Part shown: positions 1-5,346 of the stretch, piece after piece
How positions within the stretch are numbered: the stretch's first letter is position 1
Layout of the letters: each line of letters starts with the position of its first letter
Program-made: the position numbers and the translations under genes
Source of the DNA: Oscillospiraceae bacterium
GTDB lineage: Bacteria > Bacillota > Clostridia > Oscillospirales > UBA929
Assembly (NCBI GenBank): GCA_009784085.1
Contig: WRCJ01000091.1
Coordinates: 1 to 5,346, forward strand
Length of the DNA stretch: 5,346 bases
Reading direction: 5' to 3'
The notes under the pieces: generated by a model
Told to the model about the DNA's origin: nothing
What the model saw: the letters and a program-made list of their open reading frames with translations, nothing else
The model's database searches: none

Positions 1-1135
1 GCAGGGCCAGGATGCCGTCCAGCGATTCCCGGAATGCCTCGGTGGCGGCCCGGCTGGGGCGCCCGTCAATGTCGAACCCGTCAATGGGGCGCCCGGCAAT
101 AGTGTGTTCGGTAACAGGGTGTTCAGCAACAGGGAGCCCGGCAATGAGATCGGTGTTGACGGAAAACCCGGCGTCCACCGACATCTCGTAGGCGCGCAAA
201 GCATCGTTGGCCGTGTGCGGCCGCCCGGCGGCGCGGAGCACATCGTCGCGCAAGGACTGGGGGTTTACACTGATACGCGTGACGCCGGCGCGGCGCAGGG
301 CGGAGAGTTTCTCCCGCGTGATCGTGTCCGGCCTGCCCGCCTCCACGGTATATTCCCGCAGGCTCGACAGGTCAAAGCACGCGGAGAGCTTGGCCGCCAA
401 GGTTTCCAGCTGCCCAGCCGACAAAACGGTGGGCGTGCCGCCGCCAATGTACAATGCCGCTGGGCGCAAGCGAAGATCCTTGACAAGAACGCCCACCATC
501 TCGATTTCCCGCGCCAGCGCTTCGAGGAAATCGGGCAATAAGTGCCCGGCCTTGGAAACAGCGTGGCTGACGAAGGTGCAATAGGCGCAACGCGACGGGC
601 AGAAGGGGATGCCTACGTACAACCCGATATCGTCCCTGCCCAGGCGCCCCTCCGCGGACAGCGACGACGCCGCCGCCGCGCGGCATAGCGCACGTTTCTC
701 CGGCGAGACGTCGAAACGGCTACGGAGGACGCCGTCGGCCTGGGTAAGCGTCATCCCGTCGCGCATGAGGGTCCGCAGCATCCCGGCGGGGCGGATCCCG
801 GTCAACGCGCCCCAGGGCGGGCGGGTCCCGGTGGCCCTGACGGCGGCGCGGTAGAAGGATAGTTTGACCGCCCAGGTGAGCGCGCGCTCCCGGGCGCGCC
901 CTTCCGCGTATCGCGCGAGATCCACATAGGCATGGCCCCGGCAAACGCTTTTGTCATGATATATGACAGTGGAAGCGCAAGCGTATCGACGGGCATAAGT
1001 CAGCCTAGACAGCGCGGCGCCGGCTTCCGGGGATGGCTTGGCATCGGCAAACACGGGGCGGTCCTCGGGGAAAAACACCAATTGGCACTGCTCGACGGCG
1101 TAGCGGTAATCGTGCCCCTCCAAATAGAGTATCAC
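1..1135 (-). CDS. hemZ: HemZ-type coproporphyrinogen dehydrogenase, radical SAM (5' part; C-terminus beyond the window)
   Basis: The family is an oxygen-independent coproporphyrinogen III oxidase-like radical SAM enzyme of the cytoplasm. In strict anaerobes its true substrate is often uncertain. The window holds 378 codons; family members are about 500 residues. An N-terminal region with WGALTGIRP (about residues 119-127) is typical of HemZ rather than HemN or HemW. The radical SAM core begins with YVGIPFCPSRCAYC, giving the CxxxCxxC iron-sulfur ligands C179, C183 and C186. YIGGGTPT (229-236), VEAGRPDT (264-271), RISVNPQS (287-294) and DLIAGLP (329-335) follow. GTG at 1135 is the first usable start after an in-frame TGA at 1150-1148 and gives the expected N-terminus (V/M-ILYLEGHDY). 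There is no clear Shine-Dalgarno; it lies 20 nt after the hydrolase stop, so translational coupling is likely (inference). TTG at 1123 is an alternative start. Oddity: a repeat-built insertion of roughly 25 residues directly after DLIAGLP, where relatives have a short GE loop before the F..SL helix. Confidence 0.93.
   Translation of the reverse strand, partial: MILYLEGHDYRYAVEQCQLVFFPEDRPVFADAKPSPEAGAALSRLTYARRYACASTVIYHDKSVCRGHAYVDLARYAEGRARERALTWAVKLSFYRAAVRATGTRPPWGALTGIRPAGMLRTLMRDGMTLTQADGVLRSRFDVSPEKRALCRAAAASSLSAEGRLGRDDIGLYVGIPFCPSRCAYCTFVSHAVSKAGHLLPDFLEALAREIEMVGVLVKDLRLRPAALYIGGGTPTVLSAGQLETLAAKLSACFDLSSLREYTVEAGRPDTITREKLSALRRAGVTRISVNPQSLRDDVLRAAGRPHTANDALRAYEMSVDAGFSVNTDLIAGLPVAEHPVTEHTIAGRPIDGFDIDGRPSRAATEAFRESLDGILAL
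56..145 (-). repeat. Six in-frame 15-bp units (pentapeptide repeat) inside hemZ
   Basis: Read on the coding strand, residues 331-360 of HemZ divide into six consecutive pentapeptides: IAGLP, VAEHP, VTEHT, IAGRP, IDGFD, IDGRP. The DNA follows the same 15-bp period. The IAGRP and IDGRP units match at 14 of 15 bases, and IAGLP and IAGRP at 13 of 15. The first unit is the conserved DLIAGLP motif of the family; the other five have no counterpart in the B. subtilis HemZ sequence as I remember it. The array looks like an expansion seeded from that motif. It keeps the reading frame, and the normal F-RESL segment resumes after it. Confidence 0.8.
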
Positions 1136-1162
1136 AGTATCACAACATCACAGTATCACAGA
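1131..1162 (-). repeat. Four 8-bp units across the hydrolase stop and hemZ start
   Basis: On the plus strand the units are ATCACAGT, ATCACAAC, ATCACAGT, ATCACAGA. On the coding strand they read (T/A/G)(C/T)TGTGAT. The TGA stop of the hydrolase lies in the first unit met by the ribosome and the GTG start of hemZ lies in the last. Each unit supplies a GTG, but at 8-bp spacing only every third is in one frame. Copy-number change would therefore alter the stop-to-start distance without disturbing either reading frame. Confidence 0.8.
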
Positions 1163-1785
1163 TTGTAGTCGTACGGGGGTTGCAGATAGGGGTTGCGCCG
1201 TTGCTCGCGGGAAAGGGTGGTGGATCCCCCATGCCCGGGGTAGACATCGTAGCCGCCTGTCCAACCGGCGATAGCCTCCATGGTGCGGCGCATGGCGCGC
1301 GCACTGCCGCCGGGCAGATCGACGCGGCCGATGTCGCCGTCGAACAGCGTGTCGCCGGAAAAAATCGCGTTTTGGCACACGAAGCAACAGGATCCCGGGG
1401 AGTGGCCGGGCGTGTGCCGGACGGCCATGGCCAAATCTCCCGCCTTGATCACGCTGCCATCCTCGAGGGTGCGCAGATCGGCGGGGGGCGTGAAGCCGGG
1501 CATCGAAAAGGGGCTGGATTTGCGGTTGAGCCTGATCCCATCCACGTCCAGGCTGTGGAGCCAAACCGGGGCGCCGGTGGCCTCATGGAGCGCGGGCACG
1601 GCGAGGAAATGGTCAAAATGGGCGTGGGTGAGCAAAATATGGGCTACCGACAGCCCCCGCCCGCCCAGTGCCGCCAGGATGGCGTCCGGTTGTCCGCCGG
1701 GGTCGATGACCATCGCCGCGGCCTGCTCCCAGACAAGGTAACAGTTGGCCTCAAAATGCCCCACAGGCAGGGCGAGGATTTGCAT
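1156..1785 (-). CDS. Metallo-beta-lactamase-fold hydrolase, YqgX / glyoxalase II-like
   Basis: A complete 209-residue cytoplasmic single-domain protein of normal length for the family. The metal-binding motif THAHFDH is at residues 53-59 (H54, H56, D58, H59). Further ligands fit H128 (TPGHSPGS), D145 (FSGDTLF) and H185 (YPGHG). The ending TTLSREQRRNPYL is typical of YqgX-like proteins, which bind two metal ions and are usually annotated as hydroxyacylglutathione hydrolase-like; the physiological substrate in Bacillota is not firmly known. I chose ATG at 1785, which has GGGAGG nine bases upstream and starts with MQILALPVG. An in-frame TTG at 1791 lies only three bases from that site and is less likely. 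The gene follows relA after a repeat-filled spacer and precedes hemZ by 20 nt, consistent with one operon. Its stop codon lies inside an 8-bp repeat array. No signal peptide or membrane segment is visible. Confidence 0.93.
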   Translation of the reverse strand: MQILALPVGHFEANCYLVWEQAAAMVIDPGGQPDAILAALGGRGLSVAHILLTHAHFDHFLAVPALHEATGAPVWLHSLDVDGIRLNRKSSPFSMPGFTPPADLRTLEDGSVIKAGDLAMAVRHTPGHSPGSCCFVCQNAIFSGDTLFDGDIGRVDLPGGSARAMRRTMEAIAGWTGGYDVYPGHGGSTTLSREQRRNPYLQPPYDYNL

Positions 1786-1794
1786 GGACAAACA

Positions 1795-1800
1795 CCTCCC
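1795..1800 (-). promoter_or_regulatory. Ribosome binding site of the hydrolase gene
   Basis: GGGAGG on the minus strand, nine bases before ATG at 1785. It decides the start over the in-frame TTG at 1791, which would leave a three-base spacer. It lies immediately outside the 10-bp repeat array, so that array is in the leader if transcription comes from upstream. Confidence 0.8.
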
Positions 1801-1805
1801 ACGGG

Positions 1806-1875
1806 CTGTTATATACTGTCATATACTGTTATATACTGTCATATACTGTTATACGCTGTTATATGCTGTTATATA
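1806..1875. repeat. Seven perfect-period 10-bp tandem repeats in the relA-hydrolase spacer
   Basis: Plus-strand units, each exactly 10 bp: CTGTTATATA, CTGTCATATA, CTGTTATATA, CTGTCATATA, CTGTTATACG, CTGTTATATG, CTGTTATATA. The first four alternate T and C at the fifth position, as if a 20-bp unit had duplicated. The array fills 70 of the 103 bp between relA and the hydrolase gene and is an AT-rich island in GC-rich surroundings. On the coding strand it holds several sequences resembling -10 boxes (TATATA, TATAAC), but I see no matching -35 box, so a promoter is possible but not shown. There is no hairpin plus U-tract, hence no terminator. Confidence 0.95.
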
Positions 1876-1888
1876 ATGACGCTCATGC

Positions 1889-4141
1889 TCACGTGATCGA
1901 GCAGCGGCTCACCTCGCGCATGCCCTCGATGAGGTACAGGCGGCGGATGATAGCATCCAGTTCCTTCAAGTCGCGCACCTCCAGGGTCAAGTGCAGCAAC
2001 GCCTTCTCGTCCGGCAGGGATTTCGCGTTGATGCGCCGCACCGGCACCTTCTGCCCCGATATCACGGAGGAAATGTCCGTGATGAGCCCGTTGCGGTCGC
2101 GCGCCGACAGGCACAGGCCCGTCTGATAGGCTTCTTTGATATTCTCGCTCCAGCGCACCACGATCCATCGCCCCGCGTTGATGCTGTTCTTCTGGCTGGT
2201 CAGCGCGTTGCGGCAACCCTCCCGGTGCAAGGACACGCCGTAGCCCCTGGTGATGAAGCCGATGATGGGGTCGCCCGGCACCGGCGCGCAACAGCGGGCG
2301 AACTTGATGAGGCAATTGTCCACGCCCTCGACCACAACGCCGGAAACGGGGGCGGGGGCGTTTCTCACTTGGCTGATGAGCTTGCTCACCGTTTCCTTGT
2401 CGCTTTGCAGCTGGTTGATCCTGGTCAGCTCGTCGCGGATGCGGTTGACCGCCCGCAGGGCCGGGATGCCCCCATAGCCGATGGCGGCGTAAAGATCTTC
2501 ATAATTGTTGAAGGAGAGGCGTTTGAGGATGGACTCCTGGACATCCGGCTTGGTGATGGTGGACATGGGGATGCCCGCCCGCTTGAGTTCGCGGTCGAAC
2601 TCCTCTTTGCCCCTGGCGACGTTTTCCTCCCTGCGCTCCTTCTTAAACCACTGCTTGATCTTGTTGCGGGCCTCTCCCGTCTTGGCCAGGCTCAGCCAAT
2701 CCCGGGAGGGGCCGTGCCCGCTGCCGGTCAGGACTTCGATGATATCGCCGTTTTGGAGGTTGTATTCCAGGTTGACGATGCGCCCGTTGACCTTGGCGCC
2801 CATCATGCGGTTGCCGACAGCCGAGTGTATGGCGTAGGCGAAGTCGATGGGCGTGGCGCCGGCGGGCAGATTGATCACGTCGCCGCGCGGGGTAAAGACA
2901 AACACCTCGTCGGCGAACATGTCGATCTTGAGGTTGCGGATAAAGTCCTCGGCGTCGGTGTCCTGCTGTGTCTCCAGCAAGCGGCGCACCCATTCCAGCT
3001 TCTCCTCCAGGCCGAACTGCCCCTCGCCGAGCCCCTCCTTATACTTCCAGTGGGCGGCGATGCCGTATTCGGCCGTGTGGTGCATCTCCCATGTGCGTAT
3101 CTGCACCTCGAAGGGCATGCCCTCCCGCCCGATGACGGTGGTGTGCAGGGACTGGTACATATTGGGCTTGGGCGTGGAAATGTAGTCCTTGAAACGCCCG
3201 GGCATGGGCTTGTAGAGATCGTGTACAAAACCCAGCACGTTGTAACAGTCGGCCATTTCGTCGACAATGATGCGCACCGCGTACAGATCGTAGATCTCAA
3301 ACAGCGACTTATGCATACTGTACATCTTGCGGTAGATGCTGTAGATATGCTTGATGCGCCCGGATATGTTGGCTTCGATATGGGCTTCGCCCAAGCGATC
3401 GGACAACCGGGTCTGCACCTGGGAGAGGAAGGACGCATGCAACTCATGCCGTATGGCCAGCTCCTGCGTGATCTCCTGATACCCCACCGGATCGAGGTCG
3501 TAGAGCGAAAGATCCTCCAGTTCCCACTTGATCCTCTGCATGCCCAGCCGATGCGACAGGGGCGCGTATATCTCCATGGTCTCCATGGCTTTCTCGCGCC
3601 GCTTCTGCTGGGTGTGGTAGGCCAGCGTGCGCATATTGTGCAGGCGGTCGCATATCTTAATGAGGATGACGCGGATATCCTTGGCCATGGCCAAAAACAT
3701 CTTGCGCAGGTTTTCCATCTGCTGGTCTTCTTTGGAGGTGTAGGGCACGCGGGTCAGTTTGGTGACGCCGTCCACCAGTTCCGCCACGGGCCGGCCGAAC
3801 ACCCGCCGGATATCGCCGTAGGTGAACCCGGTGTCCTCGATGGTATCGTGCAGGAGCGCGGCCATGACAGACTCCAAGTCGGGCGTGAGGTCGGCCACGA
3901 TGTGGGCGACCTCCACCGGATGGGAGACATAGGGGGATCCGTCTTTGCGCAACTGCCCCTCATGGGCGCGCGCGGCAAATTCATAGACGGCGCGCAGCCG
4001 CGCCCCATCGGAGTCGGATATGCTGTCCTTCATGCGATCCAGCAATTCCGCGACCCGCTCCTCAGGAGAGGGGGGTGCCTGCATATCCATTGTATCCGAT
4101 GTATCCGATGTACCCATGCCCATAGTATCCATTGTACCCAT
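1889..4141 (-). CDS. relA: Bifunctional (p)ppGpp synthetase/hydrolase, long RelA/SpoT homolog (Rel)
   Basis: A complete 750-residue enzyme that makes (p)ppGpp from ATP and GDP/GTP and hydrolyses it, controlling the stringent response. The HD hydrolase domain (about 50-200) has H74, H98-D99, E102-D103, D165 and N169, equivalent to the catalytic and Mn-binding residues of Streptococcus Rel with an offset of 21. The synthetase domain (about 240-370) has GRIKHIYSIYRKM, D285 in IYDLYAVR, RFKD at 316-319 and E345 in EVQIRTWEMH. RFKD is the RxKD form seen in bifunctional Rel, not the ExDD of RelA-only enzymes. Both active sites look intact. A TGS domain (411-472), a helical region, a zinc-finger-like segment (C610, C617, C618, H639, C643) and an ACT domain (about 674-745) follow. 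Start: ATG at 4141 with GGTGAGG eight bases upstream, inside the end of recJ. Oddity: residues 1-20 are a low-complexity repeat. In-frame ATGs at 4090 and 4084 are alternative starts that would leave it untranslated. Confidence 0.97.
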   Translation of the reverse strand: MGTMDTMGMGTSDTSDTMDMQAPPSPEERVAELLDRMKDSISDSDGARLRAVYEFAARAHEGQLRKDGSPYVSHPVEVAHIVADLTPDLESVMAALLHDTIEDTGFTYGDIRRVFGRPVAELVDGVTKLTRVPYTSKEDQQMENLRKMFLAMAKDIRVILIKICDRLHNMRTLAYHTQQKRREKAMETMEIYAPLSHRLGMQRIKWELEDLSLYDLDPVGYQEITQELAIRHELHASFLSQVQTRLSDRLGEAHIEANISGRIKHIYSIYRKMYSMHKSLFEIYDLYAVRIIVDEMADCYNVLGFVHDLYKPMPGRFKDYISTPKPNMYQSLHTTVIGREGMPFEVQIRTWEMHHTAEYGIAAHWKYKEGLGEGQFGLEEKLEWVRRLLETQQDTDAEDFIRNLKIDMFADEVFVFTPRGDVINLPAGATPIDFAYAIHSAVGNRMMGAKVNGRIVNLEYNLQNGDIIEVLTGSGHGPSRDWLSLAKTGEARNKIKQWFKKERREENVARGKEEFDRELKRAGIPMSTITKPDVQESILKRLSFNNYEDLYAAIGYGGIPALRAVNRIRDELTRINQLQSDKETVSKLISQVRNAPAPVSGVVVEGVDNCLIKFARCCAPVPGDPIIGFITRGYGVSLHREGCRNALTSQKNSINAGRWIVVRWSENIKEAYQTGLCLSARDRNGLITDISSVISGQKVPVRRINAKSLPDEKALLHLTLEVRDLKELDAIIRRLYLIEGMREVSRCSIT
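4082..4141 (-). repeat. In-frame 9-bp repeats coding the N-terminal extension of Rel
   Basis: The first 20 residues read as tripeptides MGT, MDT, MG, MGT, SDT, SDT, MDM, that is six 9-bp units plus one shortened 6-bp unit. TCGGATACA occurs twice in tandem, and GGATAC or GGTACA recurs throughout. The recognisable Rel N-terminus (SPEERVAELLDRM) starts just after, at residue 25. The array contains six in-frame ATG codons (including the proposed start), so it could also supply alternative starts. Confidence 0.85.
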
Positions 4142-4146
4142 ATGCG

Positions 4147-5346
4147 TTACCTCACCGTCAAAACCCGTAAGTTCCGATAGGTTTCCGAGTCTTCCAGATC
4201 CACCTTGTCCGGTTCCGCGACCGGCTCTATGGTTACGGTTTCGCCGTCTACCGTTTGCCCCAGCAACCCCAGCTCCGCGAAGATATCCAAGGCGGCGCGC
4301 AACTGCCCCGGCGCGAGGGGGAACCCCGCCTCCCGCGATATCTTCCTGGACAAGGCGCCCACGTGGCCGGTTACGTGGCCGGTCAAGTGGTGGGGGACAG
4401 CCATCCGAGCGCAATAACGCCACACGGCCCCCAAGTGGCTTCGGCTGGGGGACAGGGCGCGCCGCTCGGCAGGGGAGAGATCCCCGTCGCCCGCGCGGAA
4501 ACGCCGGTACAGCGTCAAGGATTCGGCCTCCAACTCCCGGGCCGGGGAGGAGAGCCGCATGTCGCATAGGTTGAACTGCACCCGGGATCGGTTGGCAAAG
4601 GTGTTGATCTCGGGGGAAAAGGCGATATCCACGCAATCCCCCTCGACCAGCCCCAGCGATATCGCGTCCACGCCAAAGAAGATCCCGGCGAAGGCCATGC
4701 CCTCCGCCAAAAAGGAGAGCCTCATATGCCTGCCGCCCCCCACCGGCGCCGCCTTGGTCAACGTCACGCCCTCCAGCATGAACACCGGTTGCGGGTTGCC
4801 AGGCCCAAAGGGCTCCATCGATTGCAACGACGTCACGCGGCGATGGGTGAACAGGGCGGGCGGCACGGCGGCGTCCACGCAGAGCGTTTGCTCTTCCCGG
4901 GGCGCCATGTGCCGATCGATATAGTCGCGCACCCTTTGGCGGAAGAGCTCGATATCATCCGGCATGATCGTGAAACCGGCGGCCATATCGTGCCCACCAT
5001 AGTTGCCCAGCAGATCGGCGCATTGCGTCAACGCATCCACCAAGCGGACGCCCCGGGCACTGCGGGCCGACCCGCGCCCTTTGCCCTTGTCCAGGCAGAT
5101 GAGGAAGACCGGCGCGTCGAAACGCTCCACCAGCCGGGAGGCGACGATACCGATCACGCCGGGCCGCCACTGCTCGCTGGCCAGCACGATGGCGGAATCG
5201 TCGGCGCGGTCGCGCAACATCTCCAGGGCCTCGAGGCAGGTCTCGTTCTCCAAGGTCTGGCGCAAGAGGTTGAGGGAGCACAGTTCGGCGGCCAGTTGCC
5301 CGGCGCGGGCGGGGTCGTCGGTCAGGAGCAACTCGACAGCCAGGGA
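4147..5346 (-). CDS. recJ: Single-stranded-DNA-specific exonuclease RecJ (C-terminal part; N-terminus beyond the window)
   Basis: RecJ degrades single-stranded DNA 5' to 3' in recombination, mismatch and base-excision repair. The window holds the last 399 residues; the DHH catalytic domain with motifs I-IV lies upstream, outside it. Visible are the DHHA1 domain with WRPGVIGIVASRL (fragment residues 60-72), GRGSARS (90-96) and GGHDMAAG (117-124), then an OB-like region (around LSFLAEGMAFAGIFFG), then the extra C-terminal domain of Firmicute RecJ with LDIFAELGLL and the usual ending KVDLEDSETYRNL. The reading frame is open to the window edge, so apparent starts near 5331 (a TTG) are internal. 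The stop TAA is five bases before relA, and the last codons contain its ribosome binding site. There is no apt gene between them, unlike in many relatives. A small in-frame duplication, LTGHVTGHV, lies in the C-terminal domain. Confidence 0.95.
   Translation of the reverse strand, partial: SLAVELLLTDDPARAGQLAAELCSLNLLRQTLENETCLEALEMLRDRADDSAIVLASEQWRPGVIGIVASRLVERFDAPVFLICLDKGKGRGSARSARGVRLVDALTQCADLLGNYGGHDMAAGFTIMPDDIELFRQRVRDYIDRHMAPREEQTLCVDAAVPPALFTHRRVTSLQSMEPFGPGNPQPVFMLEGVTLTKAAPVGGGRHMRLSFLAEGMAFAGIFFGVDAISLGLVEGDCVDIAFSPEINTFANRSRVQFNLCDMRLSSPARELEAESLTLYRRFRAGDGDLSPAERRALSPSRSHLGAVWRYCARMAVPHHLTGHVTGHVGALSRKISREAGFPLAPGQLRAALDIFAELGLLGQTVDGETVTIEPVAEPDKVDLEDSETYRNLRVLTVR
4150..4156 (-). 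promoter_or_regulatory. Ribosome binding site of relA within the recJ 3' end
   Basis: GGTGAGG on the minus strand, eight bases before ATG at 4141. It overlaps the last two sense codons of recJ (GTG AGG), with the recJ TAA between it and the relA start. This supports the repeat-encoded ATG as the true start and suggests translational coupling of recJ and relA. Confidence 0.75.
4361..4390 (-). repeat. In-frame 12-bp duplication in the recJ C-terminal domain
   Basis: On the plus strand, ACGTGGCCGGTT is followed directly by ACGTGGCCGGTC (11 of 12 bases identical) and then a partial third copy, AAGTGG. It codes LTGHVTGHV, two copies of a four-residue unit. It lies between two helices of the Firmicute-type RecJ C-terminal domain, so a loop position is likely (inference). 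Confidence 0.7.

Noticed and set aside
667..684. GCC/GAC triplet run in hemZ
   Set aside because: It codes a short Ala4-Ser2 stretch in a variable linker before the radical SAM core; such runs are common in GC-rich genes.
954..966. Near-palindrome TCATGATATATGA inside hemZ as an operator
   Set aside because: It is short, imperfect and within coding sequence. Only its partial match to the spacer repeat seemed worth noting, and that is reported separately.
1872..1877. TATAAT on the plus strand at the edge of the 10-bp array, as an antisense promoter toward relA
   Set aside because: No -35-like hexamer at suitable spacing; an AT-only repeat yields such matches by chance.
1786..1888. Terminator or riboswitch in the relA-hydrolase spacer
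   Set aside because: No GC-rich hairpin followed by a U-tract and no conserved riboswitch elements; the spacer is nearly all direct repeats.
1033..1896. Long plus-strand open frame opposite the hydrolase gene
   Set aside because: The opposite strand codes a complete metallo-beta-lactamase-fold protein. The tail of this frame (repeated SYTVIYCHILLY-like residues) is just the 10-bp array translated.
3313..3350. Repeat-like CATACTGTACATC and GATGCTGTAGATATGC in relA, resembling the spacer unit
   Set aside because: They code the conserved IKHIYSIYRKMYSM segment of the synthetase domain, so protein constraint explains them; no regular period.
1991..4180. A 729-codon open frame on the plus strand opposite relA
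   Set aside because: It is a mirror of the relA codon pattern in GC-rich DNA. relA on the other strand has all expected domains and motifs, whereas this frame shows no recognisable domain and no ribosome binding site was evident.
4142..4636. Extension of the relA frame upstream to 4636
   Set aside because: It would overlap about 490 bases of recJ in another frame with family-atypical sequence. ATG at 4141 has a good ribosome binding site directly after recJ.

Overview
The window is a compact block of four genes, all read on the minus strand. In transcription order they are recJ (3' part only), relA/rel, a metallo-beta-lactamase-fold hydrolase of the YqgX/glyoxalase II-like group, and hemZ (5' part only). 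This gene content and order, the Shine-Dalgarno sites (GGTGAGG, GGGAGG), the Firmicute-type RecJ C-terminus and the HemZ-type radical SAM protein point to a GC-rich member of the Bacillota, most likely an anaerobic Clostridia lineage. I cannot name a genus. The apt and dtd genes that often sit in this neighbourhood in relatives are absent.

Layout from right to left: recJ enters at base 5346 and stops at 4147. Five bases later relA starts at 4141, with its ribosome binding site inside the last recJ codons. relA ends at 1889. A spacer of 103 bp holds seven copies of a 10-bp repeat. The hydrolase gene runs from 1785 to 1156, and hemZ starts with GTG at 1135, then runs off the left edge. The spacing suggests one co-transcribed unit, possibly with an internal start of transcription in the AT-rich spacer. 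RecJ is a repair and recombination nuclease. Rel makes and degrades (p)ppGpp. The hydrolase probably acts on a thioester or related substrate. HemZ is an oxygen-independent coproporphyrinogen dehydrogenase-like radical SAM enzyme. They are housekeeping genes without an obvious single pathway.

The genes are ordinary, but short tandem repeats are unusual here. Each gene carries or abuts a different array: 15-bp units in frame inside hemZ (six pentapeptides), 8-bp units across the hydrolase stop and hemZ start, 10-bp units in the spacer, 9-bp units in frame at the N-terminus of Rel, and a 12-bp in-frame duplication in recJ. Units inside coding sequence are multiples of three; those at or between gene ends are not. 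Three loci share an ACTGTNAT core. This looks like a genome with active short-repeat expansion, tolerated in loops, termini and spacers. I found no RNA genes, CRISPR, mobile element or convincing terminator.
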